From: Metallyticus violacea
Lineage: Eukaryota; Arthropoda; Insecta; Mantodea; Metallyticidae
Assembly: GCA_030762175.1 (NCBI GenBank)
Contig: CM060834.1
Span: 66,321,501-66,385,500 of the forward strand
Reading direction: 5' to 3'
Length of the DNA stretch: 64,000 nt
Shown in pieces: positions 23,078 through 34,722 of this stretch. Position 1 is the stretch's first letter, and each line of letters opens with the position of its first letter. The translations under genes were made by a program, and so were the position numbers. The notes under the pieces were generated by a model. That model had not been told where the DNA came from. It made no database searches and worked only from the letters and a program-made list of their open reading frames with translations.

Positions 23078-26000
23078 GTTTGATAGCCCCAGACAAGCAT
23101 ATTATGCGCAAAGAATCTCGAAAAGAAAAAAATTTTTTTTCGAAGTTTGGAAACTTCCTTAGAATCACTTTTTTTCCATTCTTATTTCAGATAACTTGTT
23201 CTCTTTCATTATACTTGTTTGATAGCCTTAGACAAGCATATTATGCGCAAAGAATCTCGAAAAGAAAAAAATTTTTTTTCGAAGTTTGGAAACTTCGTTA
23301 GAATCACTTTTTTTCTGTTCTTATTTGAGATAACTTGTTCTCTTTCATTATACTAGTTTGATAGCCTTAGACAAGCATATTATGCGAAAGAATCTCGAAA
23401 AGAAAAAAATTTTTTTTCGAAGTTTGGAAACTTCGTTGGAATCACTTTTTTTCCGTTCTTATTTAAGATTACTGGTTCTCTATCATTATACAAGTTTGAT
23501 AGCCTCAGACAAGCATATTATGCGCAAAGAATGTCGAAAAGAAAAAAATTTTATTTCGAAGTTCGAAACTTCGTTAGAATCACTTTTTTTCCGTTCTTAT
23601 TTGAGATAACTGGTTCTCTTTCATTATACTAGTTTGATAGCCTCAGAGAAGCATATTATGCGCAAAGAATCTCTAAAAGAAAAAAATTTTTTTTCGAAGT
23701 TTGGAAACTTCGTTAGAATAACTTTTTTTCCGTTCTTATTTGAGATAACTGGTTCTCCTTCATTATACTAGTTTGATAGCCTCAGAAAAGCATAGGTATG
23801 CGCAAAGAATCTCGAAAGAAAAAAATTTTTTTTCGAAGTTTGGAAACTTCGTTAGAATCACTTTTTTTCCGTTCTTATTTGAGATAACTGGTTTTCTTTC
23901 ATTATACTAGTTTGATAGCCTTAGACAAGCATATTATGCGCAAAGAATCTCGAAAAGAAAAAAATTTTTTTTCGAAGTTTGGAAACTTCGTTAGAATCAC
24001 TTTTTTTCCGTTCTTATTTGAGATAACTGGTTCTCTTTCATTATACTACTTTGATAGCCTCAGAAAAGCATATTATGCGCAAAGAATCTCGAAAAGAAAA
24101 ATATTTTTTTTCGAAGATTGGAAACCTCGTTAGAATCACTTTTTTTCCGTTCTTATTTGAGATAACTGGTTCTCTTTCATTATACTAGTTTGATAGCCTC
24201 AGACAAGCATATTATGCGCAAAGAATCTCGAAAAGAAAAAATTTTTTTTCGAAGTTTGGAAACTTCCTTAGAATCACTTTTTTTCCGTTCTTATTTAAGA
24301 TTACTGGTTCTCTTTCATTATACTAGTTTGATAGCCTTAGACAAGCATATTATGCGCAAAGAATCTCGAAAAGAAAAAAATTTTTTTTCGAAGTTTGGAA
24401 ACTTCGTTAGAATCACTTTTTTTCCGTTCTTATTTAAGATAACTTGTTCTCTTTCATTATACTAGTTTGATAGCCTTAGACAAGCATATTATGCGCAAAG
24501 AATCTCGAAAAGAAAAAAATTTTTTTTCGAAGTTTGGAAACATCGTTAGAATCACTTTTTTTCCGTTCTTATTTGAGATAACTGGTTCTCTTTCATTATA
24601 CTAGTTTGATAGCCTCAGACAAGCATATTATGCGCAAAGAATCTCGAAAAGAAAAAAATTTTTTTTCGAAGTTTGGAAACTTCGTTAGAATCACTTTTTT
24701 TCCGTTCTTATTTGAGATAACTGGTTCTCTTTCATTATACTAGTTTGAGAGCCTCAGAAAAGCATATTATGCGCAAAGAATCTCGAAAAGAAAAAAATTT
24801 TTTTTCGAAGATTGGAAAGCTCGTTAGAATCACTTTTTTTCCGTTCTTATTTGAGATAACTGGTTCTCTTTCATTATACTAGCCTGAGACAAGCATATTA
24901 TGCGCAAAGAATCTCGAAAAGAAAAAAATTTTTTTTCGAAGTTTGGAAACTTCCTTAGAATCACTTTTTTTCCATTCTTATTTGAGATAACTTGTTCTCT
25001 TTCATTATACTTGTTTGATAGCTTTAGACAAGCATATTATGCGCAAAGAATCTCGAAAAGAAAAAAATTTTTTTTCGAAGTTTGGAAACTTCGTTAGAAT
25101 CACTTTTTTTTCTGTTCTTATTTGAGATAACTTGTTCTCTTTCATTATACTAGTTTGATAGCCTTAGACAAGCATATTATGCGAAAGAATCTCGAAAAGA
25201 AAAAAATTTTTTTTCGAAGTTTGGAAACTTCGTTGGAATCACTTTTTTTCCGTTCTTATTTAAGATTACTGGTTCTCTTTCATTATACAAGTTTGATAGC
25301 CTCAGACAAGCATATTATGCGCAAAGAATGTCGAAAAGAAAAAAATTTTATTTCGAAGTTCGAAACTTCGTTAGAATCACTTTTTTTCCGTTCTTATTTG
25401 AGATAACTGGTTCTCTTTCATTATACTAGTTTGATAGCCTCAGAGAAGCATATTATGCGCAAAGAATCTCTAAAAGAAAAAATTTTTTTTTCGAAGTTTG
25501 GAAACTTCGTTAGAATAACTTTTTTTCCGTTCTTATTTGAGATAACTGGTTCTCCTTCATTATACCTGTTTGATAGCCTCAGAAAAGCATAGGTATGTGC
25601 AAAGAATCTCGAAAGAAAAAAATTTTTTTTCGAAGTTTGGAAACTTCGTTAGAATCACTTTTTTTCCGTTCTTATTTGAGATAACTGGTTTTCTTTCATT
25701 ATACTAGTTTGATAGCCTTAGACAAGCATATTATGCGCAAAGAATCTCGAAAAGTAAAAAATTTTTTTTCGAAGTTTGGAAACTTCGTTAGAATCACTTT
25801 TTTTCCGTTCTTATTTGAGATAACTGGTTCTATTTCATTATACTACTTTGATAGCCTCAGAAAAGCATATTATGCGCAAAGAATCTCGAAAAGAAAAATA
25901 TTTTTTTTCGAAGATTGGAAACCTCGTTAGAATCACTTTTTTTCCGTTCTTATTTGAGATAACTGGTTCTCTTTCATTATACTAGTTTGATAGCCTCAGA

Positions 26001-27366
26001 CAAGCATATTATGCGCAAAGAATCTCGAAAAGAAAAAATTTTTTTTCGAAGTTTGGAAACTTCGTTAGAATCACTTTTTTTCCGTTCTTATTTGAGATAA
26101 CTGGTTCTCTTTCATTATACTAGTTTGAGAGCCTCAGAAAAGCATATTATGCGCAAAGAATCTCGAAAAGAAAAAAATTTTTTTTCGAAGATTGGAAAGC
26201 TCGTTAGAATCACTTTTTTTCCGTTCTTATTTGAGATAACTGGTTCTCTTTCATTATACTAGCCTGAGACAAGCATATTATGCGCAAAGAATCTCGAAAA
26301 GAAAAAAATTTTTTTTCGAAGTTTGGAAACTTCCTTAGAATCACTTTTTTTCCATTCTTATTTGAGATAACTTGTTCTCTTTCATTATACTTGTTTGATA
26401 GCCTTAGACAAGCATATTATGCGCAAAGAATCTCGAAAAGAAAAAAATTTTTTTTCGAAGTTTGGAAACTTCGTTAGAATCACTTTTTTTCCGTTCTTAT
26501 TTGAGATAACTTGTTCTCTTTCATTATACTAGTTTGATAGCCTTAGACAAGCATATTATGCGCAAAGAATCTCGAAAAGAAAAAAAAATTTTTTCGAAGT
26601 TTGGAAACTTCGTTGGAATCACTTTTTTTCCGTTCTTATTTAAGATTACTGGTTCTCTTTCATTATACAAGTTTGATAGCCTCAGACAAGCATATTATGC
26701 GCAAAGAATGTCGAAAAGAAAAAAATTTTATTTCGAAGTTTGGAAACATCGTTAGAATCACTTTTTTTCCGTTCTTATTTGAGATAACTGGTTCTCTTTC
26801 ATTATACTAGTTTGATAGCCTCACAGAAGCATATTATGCGCAAAGAATCTCTAAAAGAAAAAATTTTTTTTTCGAAGTTTGGAAACTTCGTTAGAATAAC
26901 TTTTTTTCCGTTCTTATTTGAGATAACTGGTTCTCCTTCATTATACTAGTTTGATAGCCTCAGAAAAGCATAGGTATGCGCAAAGAATCTCGAAAAGAAA
27001 AAAATTTTTTTTCGAAGTTTGGAAACTTCGTTAGAATCACTTTTTTTCCGTTCTTATTTGAGATAACTGGTTCTCTTTCATTATACTAGTTTGATAGCCT
27101 CAGACAAGCATATTATGCGCAAAGAATCTCGAAAAGAAAAAAAATTTTTTTCGAAGTTTGGAAACTTCCTTAGAATCACTTTTTTTCCATTCTTATTTGA
27201 GATAACTTGTTCTCTATCATTATACTAGTTTGATAGCCTTAGACAAGCATATTATGCGCAAAGAATCTCGAAAAGAAAAAAAATTTTTTTCGAAGTTTGG
27301 AAACTTCGTTAGAATCACTTTTTTTCCGTTCTTATTTGAGATAACTGGTTCTCTTTCATTATACTA
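23078..27366 (+). repeat. Higher-order unit, 31-mer
   Basis: Same order as 10,185-14,473, shifted by 12,893 bp. Private changes are attatacctg and gtatgtgc near 25,565-25,597, gttctatttc near 25,830 and an A9T6 tract in c near 26,580. The a* junctions are at about 24,880 and 26,260, again 1,380 bp apart. Confidence 0.82.
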
Positions 27367-28059
27367 GTTTGATAGCCCCAGACAAGCATATTATGCGCAA
27401 AGAATCTCGAAAAGAAAAAAATTTTTTTTCGAAGTTTGGAAACTTCCTTAGAATCACTTTTTTTCCATTCTTATTTGAGATAACTTGTTCTCTTTCATTA
27501 TACTTGTTTGATAGCCTTAGACAAGCATATTATGCGCAAAGAATCTCGAAAAGAAAAAAAATTTTTTTCGAAGTTTGGAAACTTCGTTAGAATCACTTTT
27601 TTTCTGTTCTTATTTGAGATAACTTGTTCTCTTTCATTATACTAGTTTGATAGCCTTAGACAAGCATATTATGCGAAAGAATCTCGAAAAGAAAAAAATT
27701 TTTTTTCGAAGTTTGGAAACTTCGTTGGAATCACTTTTTTTCCGTTCTTATTTAAGATTACTGGTTCTCTATCATTATACAAGTTTGATAGCCTCAGACA
27801 AGCATATTATGCGCAAAGAATGTCGAAAAGAAAAAAAATTTTTTCGAAGTTTGGAAACTTCCTTAGAATCACTTTTTTTCCATTCTTATTTGAGATAACT
27901 TGATCTCTATCATTATACTAGTTTGATAGCCTTAGACAAGCATATTATGCGCAAAGAATCTCGAAAAGAAAAAAATTTTTTTTCGAAGTTTGGAAACTTC
28001 GTTAGAATCACTTTTTTTCCGTTCTTATTTGAGATAACTGGTTCTCTTTCATTATACTA
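27367..28059 (+). repeat. Higher-order unit, 5-mer (a-b'-c'-d/g-h)
   Basis: Same hybrid 5-mer as at 1,021. The b' tract is A8T7 and the d/g tract is A8T6. The unit lies inside the 3,470-bp tandem duplication and reappears at 30,837. Confidence 0.84.
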
Positions 28060-28890
28060 GTTTGATAGCCCCAGACAAGCATATTATGCGCAAAGAATCT
28101 CGAAAAGAAAAAAATTTTTTTTCGAAGTTTGGAAACTTCCTTAGAATCACTTTTTTTCCATTCTTATTTGAGATAACTTGTTCTCTTTCATTATACTTGT
28201 TTGATAGCCTTAGACAAGCATATTATGCGCAAAGAATCTCGAAAAGAAAAAAATTTTTTTTCGAAGTTTGGAAACTTCGTTAGAATCACTTTTTTTCTGT
28301 TCTTATTTGAGATAACTTGTTCTCTTTCATTATACTAGTTTGATAGCCTTAGACAAGCATATTATGCGAAAGAATCTCGAAAAGAAAAAATTTTTTTTCG
28401 AAGTTTGGAAACTTCGTTGGAATCACTTTTTTTCCGTTCTTATTTAAGATTACTGGTTCTCTATCATTATACAAGTTTGATAGCCTCAGACAAGCATATT
28501 ATGCGCAAAGAATGTCGAAAAGAAAAAAATTTTATTTCGAAGTTCGAAACTTCGTTAGAATCACTTTTTTTCCGTTCTTATTTGAGATAACTGGTTCTCT
28601 TTCATTATACTAGTTTGATAGCCTCAGAGAAGCATAATATGCGCAAAGAATCTCTAAAAGAAAAAAATTTTTTTTCGAAGTTTGGAAACTTCGTTAGAAT
28701 AACTTTTTTTCCGTTCTTATTTGAGATAACTGGTTCTCCTTCATTATACTAGTTTGATAGCCTCAGAAAAGCATAGGTATGCGCAAAGAATCTCGAAAGA
28801 AAAAAATTTTTTTTCGAAGTTTGGAAACTTCGTTAGAATCACTTTTTTTCCGTTCTTATTTGAGATAACTGGTTTTCTTTCATTATACTA
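28060..28890 (+). repeat. Higher-order unit, 6-mer (a-b'-c'-d'-e'-f')
   Basis: The c' monomer has a 14-base A/T tract, which makes the unit one base shorter than the 6-mer at 1,714. The e' monomer has gcataatatgc (28,632-28,642), keeping the inverted-repeat arms with a changed centre. Confidence 0.84.
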
Positions 28891-30836
28891 GTTTGATAGC
28901 CCCAGACAAGCATATTATGCGCAAAGAATCTCGAAAAGAAAAAAATTTTTTTTCGAAGTTTGGAAACTTCTATAGAATCACTTTTTTTCCATTCTTATTT
29001 GAGATAACTTGTTCTCTTTCATTATACTTGTTTGATAGCCTTAGACAAGCATATTATGCGCAAAGAATCTCGAAAAGAAAAAAATTTTTTTTCGAAGTTT
29101 GGAAACTTCGTTAGAATCACTTTTTTTCCGTTCTTATTTGAGATAACTTGTTCTCTTTCATTATACTAGTTTGATAGCCTTAGACAAGCATATTATGCGC
29201 AAAGAATCTCGAAAAGAAAAAAATTTTTTTTCGAAGTTTGGAAACTTCGTTGGAATCACTTTTTTTCCGTTCTTATTTAAGATTACTGGTTCTCTTTCAT
29301 TTGACAAGTTTGATAGCCTCAGACAAACATATTATGCGCAAAGAATGTCGAAAAGAAAAAAATTTTTTTTCGAAGTTTGGAAACTTCCTTAGAATCACTT
29401 TTTTTCCGTTCTTATTTAAGATTACTGGTTCTCTTTCATTATACTAGTTTGATAGCCTCAGACAAGCATATTAAGCGCAAAGAATCTGGAAAAGAAAAAA
29501 ATTTTTTTTCGAAGTTTGGAAACTTCGTTAGAATCACTTTTTTTCCGTTCTTATTTGAGATAACTTGTTCTCTTTCATTATACTAGTTTGATAGCCTTAG
29601 AAGGGCATATTATGGCAAAGAATCTCGAAAAGAAAAAAAATTTTTTTCGAAGTTTGGAAACTTCGTTATAATCACTTTTTTTCCGTTCTTATTTGAGATA
29701 ACTGGTTCTCTTTCATTATACTAGTTTGATAGCCTCAGACAAGCATATTATGCGCAAAGAATCTCGAAAAGAAAAAAAATTTTTTTCGAAGTTTGGAAAC
29801 TTCCTTAGAATCACTTTTTTTCCATTCTTATTTGAGATAACTTGTTCTCTTTCAGTATACTTGTTTGATAGCCTTAGACAAGCATATTATGCGCAAAGAA
29901 TCTCGAAAAGAAAAAAATTTTTTTTCGAAGTTTGGAAACTTCGTTAGAATCACTTTTTTTCCGTTCTTATTTGAGATAACTTGTTCTCTTTCATTATACT
30001 AGTTTGATAGCCTTAGACAAGCATATTATGCGCAAAGAATCTCGAAAAGAAAAAAAAATTTTTTCGAAGTTTGGAAACTTCGTTGGAATCACTTTTTTTC
30101 CGTTCTTATTTAAGATTACTGGTTCTCTTTCATTATACAAGTTTGATAGCCTCAGACAAGCATATTATGCGCAAAGAATGTCGAAAAGAAAAAAATTTTA
30201 TTTCGAAGTTTGGAAACATCGTTAGAATCACTTTTTTTCCGTTCTTATTTGAGATAACTGGTTCTCTTTCATTATACTAGTTTGATAGCCTCACAGAAGC
30301 ATATTATGCGCAAAGAATCTCTAAAAGAAAAAATTTTTTTTTCGAAGTTTGGAAACTTCGTTAGAATAACTTTTTTTCCGTTCTTATTTGAGATAACTGG
30401 TTCTCCTTCATTATACTAGTTTGATAGCCTCAGAAAAGCATAGGTATGCGCAAAGAATCTCGAAAAGAAAAAAATTTTTTTTCGAAGTTTGGAAACTTCG
30501 TTAGAATCACTTTTTTTCCGTTCTTATTTGAGATAACTGGTTCTCTTTCATTATACTAGTTTGATAGCCTCAGACAAGCATATTATGCGCAAAGAATCTC
30601 GAAAAGAAAAAAAATTTTTTTCGAAGTTTGGAAACTTCCTTAGAATCACTTTTTTTCCATTCTTATTTGAGATAACTTGTTCTCTATCATTATACTAGTT
30701 TGATAGCCTTAGACAAGCATATTATGCGCAAAGAATCTCGAAAAGAAAAAAAATTTTTTTCGAAGTTTGGAAACTTCGTTAGAATCACTTTTTTTCCGTT
30801 CTTATTTGAGATAACTGGTTCTCTTTCATTATACTA
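28891..30836 (+). repeat. Higher-order unit, 14-mer (a-b-c-d/l-m-n-a^-b-c-d-e-f-g-h)
   Basis: The a monomer has cttctatag in place of cttccttag. Further markers are catttgacaag near 29,299, cagacaaacat near 29,320, ttaagcgc near 29,472, and agaagggcat with a 2-base loss (tatggcaaag) near 29,600. The monomer starting at about 29,308 joins a d head to an l tail. From a^ (29,724, with cagtatactt) the rest is a canonical 8-mer body. Confidence 0.82.
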
Positions 30837-31529
30837 GTTTGATAGCCCCAGACAAGCATATTATGCGCAAAGAATCTCGAAAAGAAAAAAATTTTTTTTC
30901 GAAGTTTGGAAACTTCCTTAGAATCACTTTTTTTCCATTCTTATTTGAGATAACTTGTTCTCTTTCATTATACTTGTTTGATAGCCTTAGACAAGCATAT
31001 TATGCGCAAAGAATCTCGAAAAGAAAAAAATTTTTTTTCGAAGTTTGGAAACTTCGTTAGAATCACTTTTTTTCTGTTCTTATTTGAGATAACTTGTTCT
31101 CTTTCATTATACTAGTTTGATAGCCTTAGACAAGCATATTATGCGAAAGAATCTCGAAAAGAAAAAAATTTTTTTTCGAAGTTTGGAAACTTCGTTGGAA
31201 TCACTTTTTTTCCGTTCTTATTTAAGATTACTGGTTCTCTATCATTATACAAGTTTGATAGCCTCAGACAAGCATATTATGCGCAAAGAATGTCGAAAAG
31301 AAAAAAAATTTTTTCGAAGTTTGGAAACTTCCTTAGAATCACTTTTTTTCCATTCTTATTTGAGATAACTTGATCTCTATCATTATACTAGTTTGATAGC
31401 CTTAGACAAGCATATTATGCGCAAAGAATCTCGAAAAGAAAAAAATTTTTTTTCGAAGTTTGGAAACTTCGTTAGAATCACTTTTTTTCCGTTCTTATTT
31501 GAGATAACTGGTTCTCTTTCATTATACTA
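30837..31529 (+). repeat. Higher-order unit, 5-mer (a-b'-c'-d/g-h)
   Basis: Copy of 27,367-28,059 shifted by 3,470 bp; the b' tract is A7T8 here against A8T7 there. Confidence 0.84.
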
Positions 31530-32360
31530 GTTTGATAGCCCCAGACAAGCATATTATGCGCAAAGAATCTCGAAAAGAAAAAAATTTTTTTTCGAAGTTT
31601 GGAAACTTCCTTAGAATCACTTTTTTTCCATTCTTATTTGAGATAACTTGTTCTCTTTCATTATACTTGTTTGATAGCCTTAGACAAGCATATTATGCGC
31701 AAAGAATCTCGAAAAGAAAAAAATTTTTTTTCGAAGTTTGGAAACTTCGTTAGAATCACTTTTTTTCTGTTCTTATTTGAGATAACTTGTTCTCTTTCAT
31801 TATACTAGTTTGATAGCCTTAGACAAGCATATTATGCGAAAGAATCTCGAAAAGAAAAAATTTTTTTTCGAAGTTTGGAAACTTCGTTGGAATCACTTTT
31901 TTTCCGTTCTTATTTAAGATTACTGGTTCTCTATCATTATACAAGTTTGATAGCCTCAGACAAGCATATTATGCGCAAAGAATGTCGAAAAGAAAAAAAT
32001 TTTATTTCGAAGTTCGAAACTTCGTTAGAATCACTTTTTTTCCGTTCTTATTTGAGATAACTGGTTCTCTTTCATTATACTAGTTTGATAGCCTCAGAGA
32101 AGCATAATATGCGCAAAGAATCTCTAAAAGAAAAAAATTTTTTTTCGAAGTTTGGAAACTTCGTTAGAATAACTTTTTTTCCGTTCTTATTTGAGATAAC
32201 TGGTTCTCCTTCATTATACTAGTTTGATAGCCTCAGAAAAGCATAGGTATGCGCAAAGAATCTCGAAAGAAAAAAATTTTTTTTCGAAGTTTGGAAACTT
32301 CGTTAGAATCACTTTTTTTCCGTTCTTATTTGAGATAACTGGTTTTCTTTCATTATACTA
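31530..32360 (+). repeat. Higher-order unit, 6-mer (a-b'-c'-d'-e'-f')
   Basis: Copy of 28,060-28,890 shifted by 3,470 bp, with the same gcataatatgc and the same shortened c' tract. No difference was seen by eye. Confidence 0.84.
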
Positions 32361-33609
32361 GTTTGATAGCCCCAGACAAGCATATTATGCGCAAAGAATC
32401 TCGAAAAGAAAAAAATTTTTTTTCGAAGTTTGGAAACTTCTATAGAATCACTTTTTTTCCATTCTTATTTGAGATAACTTGTTCTCTTTCATTATACTTG
32501 TTTGATAGCCTTAGACAAGCATATTATGCGCAAAGAATCTCGAAAAGAAAAAAATTTTTTTTCGAAGTTTGGAAACTTCGTTAGAATCACTTTTTTTCCG
32601 TTCTTATTTGAGATAACTTGTTCTCTTTCATTATACTAGTTTGATAGCCTTAGACAAGCATATTATGCGCAAAGAATCTCGAAAAGAAAAAAATTTTTTT
32701 TCGAAGTTTGGAAACTTCGTTGGAATCACTTTTTTTCCGTTCTTATTTAAGATTACTGGTTCTCTTTCATTTGACAAGTTTGATAGCCTCAGACAAACAT
32801 ATTATGCGCAAAGAATGTCGAAAAGAAAAAAATTTTTTTTCGAAGTTTGGAAACTTCCTTAGAATCACTTTTTTTCCGTTCTTATTTAAGATTACTGGTT
32901 CTCTTTCATTATACTAGTTTGATAGCCTCAGACAAGCATATTAAGCGCAAAGAATCTGGAAAAGAAAAAAATTTTTTTTCGAAGTTTGGAAACTTCGTTA
33001 GAATCACTTTTTTTCCGTTCTTATTTGAGATAACTTGTTCTCTTTCATTATACTAGTTTGATAGCCTTAGAAGGGCATATTATGGCAAAGAATCTCGAAA
33101 AGAAAAAAAATTTTTTTCGAAGTTTGGAAACTTCGTTAGAATCACTTTTTTTCCGTTCTTATTTGAGATAACTGGTTCTCTTTCATTATACTAGTTTGAT
33201 AGCCTCAGACAAGCATATTATGCGCAAAGAATCTCGAAAAGAAAAAAAATTTTTTTCGAAGTTTGGAAACTTCCTTAGAATCACTTTTTTTCCATTCTTG
33301 TTTGAGATAACTTGTTCTCTATCATTATACTAGTTTGATAGCCTTAGACAAGCATATTATGCGCAAAGAATCTCGAAAAGAAAAAAATTGTTTTTCGAAG
33401 TTTGGAAACTTCGTTAGAATCACTTTTTTTCCGTTCTTATTTAAGATAACTTGTTCTCTTTCATTATACTAGTTTGATAGCCTTAGACAAGCATATTATG
33501 CGCAAAGAATCTCGAAAAAAAAAAAATTTTTTTCGAAGTTTGGAAACTTCGTTAGAATCACTTTTTTTCCGTTCTTATTTGAGATAACTGGTTCTCTTTC
33601 ATTATACTA
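32361..33609 (+). repeat. Higher-order unit, 9-mer (a-b-c-d/l-m-n-g-o-p)
   Basis: The first six monomers repeat 28,891-29,7xx with all private marks (cttctatag, catttgacaag, ttaagcgc, agaagggcat). It then continues as g-o-p rather than a^, so the tandem duplication ends here. The p monomer has its interrupting G changed to A, giving a 12-A run near 33,513. Confidence 0.82.
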
Positions 33610-34722
33610 GTTTGATAGCCCCAGACAAGCATATTATGCGCAAAGAATCTCGAAAAGAAAAAAATTTTTTTTCGAAGTTTGGAAACTTCCTTAGAATCAC
33701 TTTTTTTCCATTCTTATTTGAGATAACTTGTTCTCTTTCATTATACTTGTTTGATAGCCTTAGACAAGCATATTATGCGCAAAGAATCTCGAAAAGAAAA
33801 AAATTTTTTTTCGAAGTTTGGAAACTTCGTTAGAATCACTTTTTTTCCGTTCTTATTTGAGATAACTTGTTCTCTTTCATTATACTAGTTTGATAGCCTT
33901 AGACAAGCATATTATGCGCAAAGAATCTCGAAAAGAAAAAAATTTTTTTTCGAAGTTTGGAAACTTCGTTGGAATCACTTTTTTTCCGTTCTTAATTAAG
34001 ATTACTGGTTCTCTTTCATTATACAAGTTTGATAGCCTCAGGCAAGCATATTATGCGCAAAGAATGTCGAAAAGAAAAAAATTTTATTTCGAAGTTTGGA
34101 AACTTCGTTAGAATCACTTTTTTTCCGTTCTTATTTGAGATAACTGGTTCTCTTTCATTATACTAGTTTGATAGCCTCAGAGAAGCATATTATGCGCAAA
34201 GAATCTCTAAAAGAAAAAATTTTTTTTTCGAAGTTTGGAAACTTCGTTAGAATAACTTTTTTTCCGTTCTTATTTGAGATAACTGGTTCTCCTTCATTAT
34301 ACTAGTTTGATAGCCTCAGAAAAGCATAGGTATGCGCAAAGAATCTCGAAAAGAAAAAAATTTTTTTTCGAAGTTTGGAAACTTCGTTAGAATCACTTTT
34401 TTTCCGTTCTTATTTGAGATAACTGGTTCTCTTTCATTATACTAGTTTGATAGCCTCAGACAAGCATATTATGCGCAAAGAATCTCGAAAAGAAAAAAAA
34501 TTTTTTTCGAAGTTTGGAAACTTCCTTAGAATCACTTTTTTTCCATTCTTATTTGAGATAACTTGTTCTCTATCATTATACTAGTTTGATAGCCTTAGAC
34601 AAGCATATTATGCGCAAAGAATCTCGAAAAGAAAAAAATTTTTTTTCGAAGTTTGGAAACTTCGTTAGAATCACTTTTTTTCCGTTCTTATTTGAGATAA
34701 CTGGTTCTCTTTCATTATACTA
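33610..34722 (+). repeat. Higher-order unit, canonical 8-mer
   Basis: Private marks are cttaattaag in c (near 33,992), caggcaagc in d (near 34,039), aacttcg in place of aacatcg in d, and an e' head. The caggcaagc and aacttcg marks recur at 45,959-47,071. Confidence 0.87.

Larger units (their letters stand above)
17337..24542 (+). repeat. Segmental duplication, copy 2 (pairs with 1-7,205)
   Basis: Partner of the window start. Beyond 24,466 this copy instead continues in register with 11,573 onward, so the first copy appears to have an extra local duplication (about 4,443 bp) that this copy lacks. Confidence 0.85.
26350..33290 (+). repeat. Tandem duplication of a 3,470-bp block (25 monomers)
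   Basis: About 26,350-29,820 is repeated directly at about 29,820-33,290. Rare private marks (gcataatatgc, cttctatag, catttgacaag, cagacaaacat, ttaagcgc, tatggcaaag) occur in both at exactly 3,470 bp. Only a handful of differences are visible, such as gttata against gttaga near 29,667 and 33,137, and a few A/T tract shifts. The ends lie inside homologous a-type monomers, so they are approximate. Confidence 0.88.
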
